Source: Thermodesulfobacterium geofontis OPF15 (GTDB lineage: Bacteria; Desulfobacterota; Thermodesulfobacteria; Thermodesulfobacteriales; Thermodesulfobacteriaceae). From it: a DNA stretch of 64,000 nt. The position numbers and the translations under genes are program-made. The DNA is taken from contig NC_015682.1 in NCBI RefSeq assembly GCF_000215975.1, positions 124,001 to 188,000 of the forward strand, read 5' to 3'. Under the pieces are notes generated by a model. That model did no database searches, was not told where the DNA came from, and worked only from the letters and a program-made list of their open reading frames with translations. Positions 54,150 through 62,066 of the stretch are shown piece by piece; within the stretch, counting starts at the first letter, position 1; each line of letters opens with the position of its first letter.

Positions 54150-54635
54150 ATGGGAGGACGTTCTCGTAAATCTATTTTAAAACAAAAAATGGCAAAGTAT
54201 TATAGAGAAAGAGAAAATCCTCTTGCTTTACTTGCTTTACAAGATGAAATTATACGTTTAAACAAAGACAAGCTGGATCTATTTCAAGAAAATTTAGAAT
54301 ATTTAAGAACTCTTGACTTATCTACTGATCACGAAAGACCTGCTTCTAAACTAAGTATAAGGCGTTTCCCTAATGAACCAGATAAAAAATTTACTACCAG
54401 AGCTTTTTATGAAACTTTATATCCTATTACTTTAGAATATAGATTTATGCCTCTTCAGGCGATCTTTGTGTGGTATCTAAGAGCTTTAGAAATGATTTAT
54501 GGAGAAAAAATTCCTAAGATTCATTTAAATAGACTTCAAAAATGGATAAAATATTGGCTTTCAAGTCTTACTCCTGAACAGGAATTAAAACTTAAAAGTG
54601 CAGTAATATCTTGGATTTTAAATAGATTTACATAA
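54150..54635 (+). CDS. Hypothetical protein of 161 aa
   Basis: I do not recognise this protein. The N-terminus is basic (GGRSRKSILKQKMAKYYRER), followed by a helical region (NPLALLALQDEIIRLNKDKLD) and a C-terminal half rich in aromatic residues (FYETLYPITLEYRFMPLQAI). No signal peptide, cysteine or clear membrane helix is seen. AGAGGTG lies before the ATG. It ends 1 bp before a secreted DUF4198 gene, so both are probably one transcript. Confidence 0.65.
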   Translation: MGGRSRKSILKQKMAKYYRERENPLALLALQDEIIRLNKDKLDLFQENLEYLRTLDLSTDHERPASKLSIRRFPNEPDKKFTTRAFYETLYPITLEYRFMPLQAIFVWYLRALEMIYGEKIPKIHLNRLQKWIKYWLSSLTPEQELKLKSAVISWILNRFT

Positions 54636-54636
54636 A

Positions 54637-55464
54637 ATGATTTTTATTCTTGTTTTCATCTTTATAAACCTTTTTGTCTCTCCTTCTTTAGCTTACAAAC
54701 TCTTTATAATTTCTTTTCCTGATAATTATGGAAAAATGAAAAAAGAGAAAATATTTTATGTTGGAGCAGCAGAACCTGCTTTTGGTGCTATATATGATCT
54801 AAAACCACCTAAAAGGTTCTTCCTCCTTACTCCAGATAAAAAAACCATAAAAGTTACTCTTTTCAGAACAAAATACGAAGACAAGGCATTAAATTTAGAA
54901 AGAATTGGATATAAAATACAATTATCCTTAGAAACTAAAGGAGATCACTATATATGTATAGAAAGTGATTATTATCTTACAAGAGATTTAAAATTAACAA
55001 AATCCTTTGCTAAGGTTCCTCTTCATGTAGAAATAGAAAAGGGTTGGGATAATTTTTGTGGATTTGATTTAGAAATAAAACCTTATACCAGACCCTATGG
55101 ATTTAGTGATAGAGGTATTTTCTGGGGACAGGTTTTATATAATAATAAACCTCTTTCAAATGTTATTGTAGAGTTTGAAAGATTTAGCCCAGTTTTTTTA
55201 AATTTAGAAGATTTACCAAAGGATTCTTATGGAGAAATAAATTATCCCTATTTAAAGAAAACTGTAAAAACTAATAAAGATGGGTTTTTTGTAGTATCTC
55301 TTGAAAAACCAGGATGGTGGGTTCTTACAGTTAAAAGGGGAGCAGGTATTAAAACCTTTGGGAATACTTCCTACCCAGTTGAAATAGCAAGCCATTTTTG
55401 GATATATGTTTTCCCTTCTAAAGAGGAAAATTTAAAATATAACTTTTTAGAAAAAACACCTTGA
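54637..55464 (+). CDS. Exported DUF4198 family protein
   Basis: The 275-aa protein has a signal peptide (hydrophobic 2-15, cleavage near SLAYK) and the DUF4198 pattern: FLLTPDKKTIKVT, GDHYICIESDYYL, RPYGFSDRGIFWGQVLYNNKPL, KTNKDGFFVVSLEKPGWWVL. The family is periplasmic and often linked to nickel or cobalt uptake. No metal transporter gene is nearby, so the role here is open. Its stop codon overlaps the -35 of the next gene. Confidence 0.75.
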   Translation: MIFILVFIFINLFVSPSLAYKLFIISFPDNYGKMKKEKIFYVGAAEPAFGAIYDLKPPKRFFLLTPDKKTIKVTLFRTKYEDKALNLERIGYKIQLSLETKGDHYICIESDYYLTRDLKLTKSFAKVPLHVEIEKGWDNFCGFDLEIKPYTRPYGFSDRGIFWGQVLYNNKPLSNVIVEFERFSPVFLNLEDLPKDSYGEINYPYLKKTVKTNKDGFFVVSLEKPGWWVLTVKRGAGIKTFGNTSYPVEIASHFWIYVFPSKEENLKYNFLEKTP

Positions 55465-55489
55465 CTTTAATTTAGATTTTTTTTATAAA
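55461..55489 (+). promoter_or_regulatory. Promoter of the universal stress protein gene
   Basis: TTGACT (55461-55466), 17 bp, TATAAA (55484-55489). The -35 overlaps the stop codon of the previous gene. Confidence 0.7.
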
Positions 55490-55530
55490 GAATTTTTGAT
55501 AAATTTAAAAATGTAAAGCGGAGGTTTCTT

Positions 55531-56376
55531 ATGTATAGAAAAATTTTAGTTGGACTTGATGGTTCAGAAAGAAGTAGGTATGCCTTAGAAGAAGCTTTAA
55601 ACTTTGCCAAAAATACTAAAGCTGAAGTTATAGCTATAAGTGTTATTCCTCCCCAAAGAGAATTAGTAAGCTCTTTTTCTTTATTTACTCATATAAAAGA
55701 TTTTATCAGAAAAAATTATGAAAAAGCTCTTGAAGAAGCAAAAGATTTAGCTGAAGAAAAAGGTTTAACTATCAAAACTGTCCTTGAAGAGGGGAATCCT
55801 TATGAAAAAATTATTGAAGTTTCTCAAAAAGAGGGATGTGATCTTATCGTTACAGGAAGAAGGGGGCTTACCGCTTTTGAAAAAATTTTATTAGGAAGTA
55901 CTGCACATAGAGTTATAAATAATAGTCCAGTTGATGTACTTATTGTCCCTATAAACACCAAAATAAGTTTTAAAAAGATTTTAGCAGCAACAGATACATC
56001 TGAATATGGAAATAAAGCAGTTAAAAAAGCAGGAATGTTAGCTAAAAGTTATAACGGAGACTTAGGTATTTTATCTGTAATTAAAATTCCTATAGAGCCT
56101 ATAATTGATCTTCAAGAAATTTTAGAAACCCTTAAAAAAGAGTTAGAGTCTCATTTAGTTTTTCTTTCAGAAGATATAAGTAACGAAGGGGTTAGGGTGG
56201 AGATTTTTGTAAAATATGGAGAACCTCATAAAGTAGTAATTGAAACAGCAAAAGAAATAGATGCAACAGCTATCGTTATAGGTGCTTATAGTTCTGCAAG
56301 TAAGAAATCTTTAGGAAGTGTAGGAGAAAAAATAATTGCTCATTCTTTCTGCCCTGTATTGATAGTAAAAAGTTAG
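55531..56376 (+). CDS. Tandem universal stress protein
   Basis: The 281-aa protein holds two UspA domains (about 1-146 and 148-281). The first ends with the ATP-binding pattern TGRRGLTAFEKILLGSTAH, which is complete. The second has GAYSSASKKSLGSVGEKI, a variant. Tandem UspA proteins respond to starvation or stress and bind ATP. AAAGCGGAGG lies before the ATG. The 3' end overlaps convergent dnaB by 4 bp. Confidence 0.92.
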   Translation: MYRKILVGLDGSERSRYALEEALNFAKNTKAEVIAISVIPPQRELVSSFSLFTHIKDFIRKNYEKALEEAKDLAEEKGLTIKTVLEEGNPYEKIIEVSQKEGCDLIVTGRRGLTAFEKILLGSTAHRVINNSPVDVLIVPINTKISFKKILAATDTSEYGNKAVKKAGMLAKSYNGDLGILSVIKIPIEPIIDLQEILETLKKELESHLVFLSEDISNEGVRVEIFVKYGEPHKVVIETAKEIDATAIVIGAYSSASKKSLGSVGEKIIAHSFCPVLIVKS

Positions 56377-57758
56377 ATAGGCAAAGAAGTATCTAAGTTT
56401 CCAAAAGAAGTATATTGAGGGAAATAATGTAGTTTAACTATTCCTATAGGACCATTTCTTTGCTTTCCAATTATTATTTCTGCAATACCTTTTTCTGGAG
56501 TTTCTTTATTATAAAATTCGTCTCTATAAATAAATAAAATTACATCTGCATCTTGTTCTAAAGCTCCTGATTCTCTGAGATCTGAAAGTTGAGGTCTTTT
56601 ATCAGGTCTTTCTTCGACTTTTCTATTTAACTGGGATAAAGCTATAATGGGGATATTAAGCTCCTTAGCTAAGGATTTTAAACCTGCAGAGATTTCTGAA
56701 ATTTCTTGCTCTCTTCTTTCTTTTCTTTCAAGTCCTTTCATAAGTTGAAGATAATCAATCACTAAAAGTCCTAAAGGTATTTCTTTTAAAAGTTTTCTTG
56801 CTTTAGCTTTTAGTTCTAAAATATTAATTCCTGGGGTTTCATCAATATAAATATGGAGTTGACTTAAGGTTGATGCTGCTTGAGTTATTTTTTGCCATTC
56901 TTGAGAATCAAGCTGTCCTGTTCTAAATTTTTGAAAACTCACTTTAGCTTCAGCACAAAGCATTCTTGCACAAAGTTGTTGCTTACCCATTTCTAAGGAA
57001 AAAATTGCTGCCCCAATATTAGTTTGTTTACAAGCATTTCTTACAATATCAAGTGCAAAGGCAGTTTTCCCCATTCCAGGACGTCCAGCAAGAATAATCA
57101 AATCTCCCTTTTGAAGTCCTGCTGTTAATCTATCAAGATCATAAAATCCAGTAGGAATTCCTGTTATAGATGTTCCTTTTTTGTAAATATTTTCCAAATG
57201 TTTTATAGTATCTTTTACTACTTCTTTTAAAGGAGAAAAACTTTCTCTTCTTCCATAATAGGAAAGATCAAAAAATGCCTTTTCTGCATAATTAAGTAAT
57301 TCTTGGGAGTCCTCTACTGAGTAATAAGCTCTATATATTAAATCTTGACTTATCTTTATAATTTCTCTTAAAATACTTTTTTCTTTAACAATTTTAGCGT
57401 AATGAAGAATGTGAGCTGAAGTTGGAAGAAGACCAACAATTTCTGAAAGATAAACTGCTCCACCAGCTCTCTCTAATTCTCCCATTTTATCTAGCTCATT
57501 ATGAACTGTAACAATATCAATAGGTTCATCTTTTTCAAAAAGAGAAAGACAAGCTGAGTAAATCACTCTATGAGCTGGAGAATAAAAGTCTTCTGGTTTT
57601 AAATAATCAATAATTTTAACCAATGAAGAGGGATCTACAAAAATGCTTGCTAAAAGATACTTTTCTGCTTGTAAATCTTGAGGAGGTAAAAATTCTGGGG
57701 AAAAGGCAACTTCAGATTGTATTTTTATTTCTTTTTTTGAACGTTTATTAGAAGGCAT
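56373..57758 (-). CDS. dnaB: Replicative DNA helicase DnaB
   Basis: DnaB unwinds the replication fork as a hexamer. The 461-aa protein has the N-terminal DnaG-interacting domain (LPPQDLQAEKYLLASIFVD), Walker A GRPGMGKTAF, LLVIDYLQLM and the arginine-finger region IGKQRNGPIG. No intein is present. It starts directly at the rplI stop, ending the rpsF-rpsR-rplI-dnaB operon, a common bacterial order. Confidence 0.97.
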   Translation of the reverse strand: MPSNKRSKKEIKIQSEVAFSPEFLPPQDLQAEKYLLASIFVDPSSLVKIIDYLKPEDFYSPAHRVIYSACLSLFEKDEPIDIVTVHNELDKMGELERAGGAVYLSEIVGLLPTSAHILHYAKIVKEKSILREIIKISQDLIYRAYYSVEDSQELLNYAEKAFFDLSYYGRRESFSPLKEVVKDTIKHLENIYKKGTSITGIPTGFYDLDRLTAGLQKGDLIILAGRPGMGKTAFALDIVRNACKQTNIGAAIFSLEMGKQQLCARMLCAEAKVSFQKFRTGQLDSQEWQKITQAASTLSQLHIYIDETPGINILELKAKARKLLKEIPLGLLVIDYLQLMKGLERKERREQEISEISAGLKSLAKELNIPIIALSQLNRKVEERPDKRPQLSDLRESGALEQDADVILFIYRDEFYNKETPEKGIAEIIIGKQRNGPIGIVKLHYFPQYTSFGNLDTSLPI

Positions 57759-58205
57759 TTATTTTTCTTCTAATACTTCAACTTTTATATTAACTATTTT
57801 ATCACTACTTAATTTTATAGGAACCTCAAAAGTACCTAACTTTTTAATAGGTTCCTCTAAAAGAACCTGGCTTTTTTCTATTTCTATTCCCTTTTCTTTT
57901 AGCATATTTACAATATCAATCAAAGAAACAGACCCAAAAATTCTATCATCTTCTACAGTTTTTCTATAAACTGTTAAACTTATTCCTTCAAGTTTTTCTG
58001 CAAGACTTTCAAGTTTTTTTCTTTCTCTCTCAGCTTTAGCTAATATAATTTTTCTTTGATTTTCTAAAGCTTTAATAGTTTTCTGATTAGCTAAAATAGC
58101 TAATCCCTTAGGAATAAGATAATTTCTTGCATATCCATCTTTAACTTTTACTACATCTCCTGCTTTACCAAGTTTAGGGACATCCTTAATTAGAATTACT
58201 TCCAT
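57759..58205 (-). CDS. rplI: 50S ribosomal protein L9
   Basis: The 148-aa protein has the N-terminal rRNA-binding domain with the L9 signature (GKAGDVVKVKDGYARNYLIP), the long connecting helix (KAERERKKLESLAEKLEG) and the C-terminal domain. The ATG at 58205 is chosen because GGAGG lies 7 bp upstream; a farther in-frame GTG start contains that site. Confidence 0.97.
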   Translation of the reverse strand: MEVILIKDVPKLGKAGDVVKVKDGYARNYLIPKGLAILANQKTIKALENQRKIILAKAERERKKLESLAEKLEGISLTVYRKTVEDDRIFGSVSLIDIVNMLKEKGIEIEKSQVLLEEPIKKLGTFEVPIKLSSDKIVNIKVEVLEEK

Positions 58206-58227
58206 ATATTCCTCCACCAATGTTTAT

Positions 58228-58482
58228 TTATTCCATTTCTATATCAGCAACAAAAGGTAAAAGAGCCATTATTCTTGCTCTTTTTATTGCAGTAGTTAAT
58301 CTTCTTTGATGATAAGCACAAGTACCGGTCTGTTTTCTATGTATAATCATACCTTTTTCATTTAAAAAGGGTTTTAAAATTTCTGGATTCTTATAATCAA
58401 TCTTTAAATTAGGATCTACACAAAATTTACAGACCTTTTTTCTAGTTAAAAATCTTCTCTTTATACTTAAAGTATCATTCAT
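58228..58482 (-). CDS. rpsR: 30S ribosomal protein S18
   Basis: The 84-aa protein has an N-terminal cysteine pair (KKVCKFC) and the S18 core IDYKNPEILKPFLNEKGMI and GTCAYHQRRLTTAIKRAR. A third cysteine (GTCAYH) gives the pattern seen in zinc-binding S18 forms. S18 pairs with S6 on the small-subunit platform; rpsF lies 14 bp upstream. Confidence 0.97.
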   Translation of the reverse strand: MNDTLSIKRRFLTRKKVCKFCVDPNLKIDYKNPEILKPFLNEKGMIIHRKQTGTCAYHQRRLTTAIKRARIMALLPFVADIEME

Positions 58483-58496
58483 TTTTAACCTCCCTT

Positions 58497-58853
58497 TTAA
58501 TTTTCTTTAACCTCGGTACTTTCTTCAGCAGGATCAAATCTTTCTTTTAATTTTACAATAATAAACCTTATTACCCTTTCGTCAATTCTAAAAAATTCCT
58601 CCAAATCTTTTGGCAAATCTGCAAGTCCATAAAATTCTATTAAAACATAATATCCTTGTTTTTTCTTTTGAATAGGGTAGGCAAGTTTTCTTAAACCCCA
58701 CTCATCAATTTTTAAAATTTTACCTTCTTTTGATTCTACGATTTGTTTGATTTTTTCTAAAACCTGATCTTTCTCATCCAATCTTTCTGGATGAATAATA
58801 AAAAGGGATTCCCATTTACGGAATCTTTTGACAGGTTTTAACAGTTCAAACAT
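58497..58853 (-). CDS. rpsF: 30S ribosomal protein S6
   Basis: The 118-aa protein has the S6 pattern SLFIIHPERLDEKDQ, GLRKLAYPIQKKKQGYYVL and RIDERVIRFIIVKL, with an acidic C-terminal tail (EESTEVKEN). AGGAGGG precedes the ATG. It heads the operon with rpsR, rplI and dnaB. A 10-bp hairpin lies in its leader. Confidence 0.97.
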   Translation of the reverse strand: MFELLKPVKRFRKWESLFIIHPERLDEKDQVLEKIKQIVESKEGKILKIDEWGLRKLAYPIQKKKQGYYVLIEFYGLADLPKDLEEFFRIDERVIRFIIVKLKERFDPAEESTEVKEN

Positions 58854-58876
58854 AAGTCCCTCCTTCTGGCCCTTTG

Positions 58877-58902
58877 GCCCCCTTTAAAAATATAAAGGGG
58901 GC
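58877..58902 (-). promoter_or_regulatory. Hairpin in the rpsF leader
   Basis: GCCCCCTTTA (58877-58886) and TAAAGGGGGC (58893-58902) form a perfect 10-bp stem 24 nt before the rpsF start, with a further G/C-rich stretch (CAAAGGGCCAG) towards the ribosome binding site. S6:S18 complexes bind leaders of rpsF in many bacteria, but the hallmark of that motif was not confirmed here. It could also be a weak terminator after tRNA-Val. Confidence 0.45.
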
Positions 58903-58912
58903 AAGGAGTTAA

Positions 58913-58984
58913 TGGGCGGTGCTGGATTCGAACCAGCGACATCCACCGTGTGAGGATGGCGCTCTACCCCTGAGCTAACCGCCC
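58913..58984 (-). tRNA. tRNA-Val (anticodon CAC)
   Basis: Acceptor arm GGGCGGT/ACCGCCC, anticodon stem CCATC/GGTGG (one T-G pair) around CTCACAC, T-arm CTGGTTCGAATCCAG. No 3' CCA is encoded. It lies between the NUDIX gene and rpsF on the minus strand. Confidence 0.94.
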
Positions 58985-59021
58985 TTTTGAATTATTATTA
59001 AATTAATCTATATTTTATTTT

Positions 59022-59405
59022 TTACAAGTCTCTCTTTATATTTTCTAAAAGTTTTTTATCCGCAGGACAAAGCTCAAGTTCTTTAACTTCTTCAAAGTTA
59101 ACCCATCTCAATTCTAAAGCCTCTTTAAGAAAAGGTTCTTCTTCAGACTCTATCTCAAATAAAAAAAGTTCTATCTCACCTTCTGGATACTTATAATTTG
59201 TCTTACCAAGAAGTTTTTTAACTTTTGGTTTAATACCTAATTCCTCTTCTAATTCCCTTTTAATTGCAGACTCTAAGGTTTCTCCATTTTCTACCTTACC
59301 TCCTGGAAATTCCCAAAGTCCTCCTCTTTTTTTATTTACAGGTCTTTTAACAAGTAAAAACCGGTCTCCCTTTTTCAAAAACCCTGCAACTACTTTTAAA
59401 GCCAT
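59022..59405 (-). CDS. NUDIX hydrolase, MutT-like
   Basis: The 127-aa protein has a full NUDIX box (GGKVENGETLES, then RELEEELGI) preceded by GGLWEFPG, and resembles MutT, which removes 8-oxo-dGTP. The C-terminal ELRWVNFEEVKELELCPADK is typical of MutT. The ATG at 59405, next to the purB stop codon, is preferred over an upstream frame that would overlap purB by 38 bp. Confidence 0.9.
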   Translation of the reverse strand: MALKVVAGFLKKGDRFLLVKRPVNKKRGGLWEFPGGKVENGETLESAIKRELEEELGIKPKVKKLLGKTNYKYPEGEIELFLFEIESEEEPFLKEALELRWVNFEEVKELELCPADKKLLENIKRDL

Positions 59406-59406
59406 T

Positions 59407-60732
59407 TTACTCCCCAAAAACCCTTTCAAATATTTTATCCACATATCTTAAATAATAGGAAATATCAAAGACCTTTTCAATTTCCTCTTTACTTAAGAAT
59501 TTTAAAATCCTCTCATCTTTTAATACTAGATCTTTAAAATTGAGTTCTTTATCCTGCCATACCTTCATAGCTAATTCTTGTACAATTCTATATGCTTCTT
59601 CTCTTGTCATTCCTTTTTCAGTTAAACAAAGCATAACCTGTTGAGAAAAAATAAGCCCTCTTAATAAATTAAAATTCTTTTTCATGTTTTCAGGATAAAC
59701 CACTAAATTTTTTAGAAGCCCTTCTAATCTTGCAAGCATGAAATCAGCTACAGTTGTAGCATCTGGTACAATAACCCTTTCAACTGAAGAATGACTGATA
59801 TCTCTTTCATGCCAAAGAGCTACATTTTCTAAAGCAGGAATTAAATAACCCCTTAAAAGTCTTGCGAGTCCACAAAGATTTTCTGAAAGGATGGGATTTC
59901 TCTTGTGAGGCATAGCTGAAGAACCCTTTTGCCCAGGAGAGAAATATTCTTCTGCCTCTAACACTTCAGTTCTTTGTAAATGTCTTATTTCTGTAGCAAT
60001 TTTTTCTACCGTTGTCCCAAGAATTGCAAGAGAAGCCATATATTCTGCATATCTATCTCTTTGGACAATTTGATTAGAGATAGGATCTGGTTTAAGACCA
60101 AGTTTTTCACAAACATAGGCTTCTACCTCTGGTGGAACATGAGCAAAGGTTCCTACAGCTCCTGATATTTTTCCATAGGAAATATTTTCTAAAGCTCGAT
60201 TGAGCCTTGCTTCATTTCTTTTCATTTCTTCATACCAAAGTGCAAGTTTTAATCCAAAAGTAATTGGTTCAGCATGAATTCCATGAGTTCTCCCTATCAT
60301 TAACGTATCTTTAAATTCATAAGCTCTGTCTTTTAAAACATCTTTTATTTTTTTTAAATCCTCTATAATAATTTCCATAGCCTTTTTCATTAGCCATGCC
60401 ATAGCAGTATCAAGCATGTCAGAAGAAGTCATACCAAGATGTAGATAACGTGCAGAAGGTCCTATAATTTCAGAAAGATGCGTTAAAAAAGCTATTACAT
60501 CATGTTTAGTTTCTTTTTCAATTTCTTCTACTCTTCTTATATTTTCCTCAGTAAAACCTTTTTCTATATAGGGGATTAATTTTTCCTTTATAATTTGATA
60601 ATCCCTCTCTGGAACTTTACCAAGCTTATGCCAAGCTTCACAGGCATAAAATTCTACTAAACACCAAACCCTTAATTTTTCTTCAGGACTCCAAAGTTTT
60701 GCCATTATAGGTCTTGTATATCTGGGTATCAT
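59407..60732 (-). CDS. purB: Adenylosuccinate lyase
   Basis: PurB acts twice in purine synthesis, on SAICAR and adenylosuccinate. The 441-aa protein has TSSDMLDT, RTHGIHAEP with the catalytic histidine region, and the fumarase-superfamily signature GSSAMPHKRNPI. It is the long single-domain form common in thermophiles. AAGGAGG lies 11 bp before the ATG, slightly far. The NUDIX gene begins 1 bp after its stop. Confidence 0.96.
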   Translation of the reverse strand: MIPRYTRPIMAKLWSPEEKLRVWCLVEFYACEAWHKLGKVPERDYQIIKEKLIPYIEKGFTEENIRRVEEIEKETKHDVIAFLTHLSEIIGPSARYLHLGMTSSDMLDTAMAWLMKKAMEIIIEDLKKIKDVLKDRAYEFKDTLMIGRTHGIHAEPITFGLKLALWYEEMKRNEARLNRALENISYGKISGAVGTFAHVPPEVEAYVCEKLGLKPDPISNQIVQRDRYAEYMASLAILGTTVEKIATEIRHLQRTEVLEAEEYFSPGQKGSSAMPHKRNPILSENLCGLARLLRGYLIPALENVALWHERDISHSSVERVIVPDATTVADFMLARLEGLLKNLVVYPENMKKNFNLLRGLIFSQQVMLCLTEKGMTREEAYRIVQELAMKVWQDKELNFKDLVLKDERILKFLSKEEIEKVFDISYYLRYVDKIFERVFGE

Positions 60733-60784
60733 TTTTCAAGTAACCTCCTTCTTAAAATTATCATATTCTTTTGTAAACAATTAT

Positions 60785-60813
60785 TTGACTTTTTGCTTAA
60801 TTTTATGTATATA
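60785..60813 (+). promoter_or_regulatory. Promoter of the LysM-NlpC/P60 gene
   Basis: TTGACT (60785-60790), 17 bp, TATATA (60808-60813), in the 121-bp divergent gap with purB. Confidence 0.55.
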
Positions 60814-60853
60814 AATATTTTTAAAATTTATCAAATCTGGAAAATTTTTATAG

Positions 60854-62062
60854 ATGGGGAAAAAATTTTTTTACATATTCAGCTTTATTTTAATCATATC
60901 TTTTTTTCCTTTAAAAGCTTTTTGTAAATCTCAATCTTTTTATGAACATAATTTAAATTTAAAATTTATTCCTTATTTAGTAAAAAAGGGAGATACTTTA
61001 TATAGCATTGCTAAAAGATATGAAGTTTCTATAGAAGAACTTAAAAAAATAAACAATCTTCAAGATGAAAGTATTTCTATAGGGCAAATTTTAAAAATTC
61101 CTACCAATAAAGAACTTTATTATTCCCAATTTTTAAAAACTTCAAAAAACTTTTCTTCCCAAGAAAACAAACCAATCTCCTATCATAAGGTAGCAAAAGG
61201 TGAGACCTTATATAGTATTTCAAAAAAATATGGAATACCTATTCAAGAACTAAAGAAAATTAACAATTTAAAATCTACAAAACTTAAAGTTGGACAAACA
61301 ATAAAAATATATCAAAATTTGGAAAAAGTAGCAAAAAAACCTGAGGAAAAGGAATTTATATTTTACGAAGTTAAAGAAGGAGATACCCTCTATACTATTT
61401 CTCTAAGACACAATGTATCTATAGATTTAATCAAAGATCTGAATGGTATCAAAGATAATGTAATTTTTGTAGGGCAAAAATTAAAAATACCTTACAATCC
61501 TTTAGAAGAACCTTTTACTTTAGAAAATCCTGCTATTCGATTTAAAGAAAAACCAAAAGAATTAATATCTCAAAAATTTAGTGTAAACTTTTTATCTAAA
61601 TCCTTTATTGATGAGAAAGATGAAAACTTACTTAAGAAAAAATTCTTAGAAATTTCCAAACAATTTAGTGATTATTTATATAAACTTGGTGGGAGTGGAA
61701 ATGGATATTTAGATTGTTCTATGTTTGTAAAACTTGTATATGAAGAATTAGGAATTGACCTTCCTAGAACCTCACGGGAACAATTTTTGGTAGGTATAAA
61801 TGTAAAAAAAGATGAGTTAATACCAGGAGATCTTGTTTTCTTCTCCAGATACAGAGACAAAGATAATATTTCCCACGTAGGAATTTATATAGGAGACAAT
61901 AAATTTGTTCATTTTTCTTCAAGAAGAAGGGGGTTATCTATAGATTCTTTAGACGAACCCTATTTTAATGAGAGGTTTGTAGGTGCTAAAAGAATTATAA
62001 ATGGGGAGATTTTGGAACAATTTTACAAGTTTAGTCGTAAATTAGAGGAAGGAAAATCTTAA
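60854..62062 (+). CDS. Exported LysM-repeat NlpC/P60 peptidoglycan hydrolase
   Basis: The 402-aa protein has a signal peptide (hydrophobic 5-23), three LysM domains (about 41-83, 110-153, 171-213) and a C-terminal NlpC/P60 domain. The catalytic cysteine is C288 in GYLDCSMFVKLVYEELG; H341 (SHVGIYIG) and H353 (FVHFSS) complete the site. Such enzymes cut the stem peptides of peptidoglycan during growth or daughter cell separation. C24 lies near the signal cleavage site, but the lipobox is poor. No strong ribosome binding site precedes the ATG. Confidence 0.93.
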   Translation: MGKKFFYIFSFILIISFFPLKAFCKSQSFYEHNLNLKFIPYLVKKGDTLYSIAKRYEVSIEELKKINNLQDESISIGQILKIPTNKELYYSQFLKTSKNFSSQENKPISYHKVAKGETLYSISKKYGIPIQELKKINNLKSTKLKVGQTIKIYQNLEKVAKKPEEKEFIFYEVKEGDTLYTISLRHNVSIDLIKDLNGIKDNVIFVGQKLKIPYNPLEEPFTLENPAIRFKEKPKELISQKFSVNFLSKSFIDEKDENLLKKKFLEISKQFSDYLYKLGGSGNGYLDCSMFVKLVYEELGIDLPRTSREQFLVGINVKKDELIPGDLVFFSRYRDKDNISHVGIYIGDNKFVHFSSRRRGLSIDSLDEPYFNERFVGAKRIINGEILEQFYKFSRKLEEGKS

Positions 62063-62066
62063 ATTT

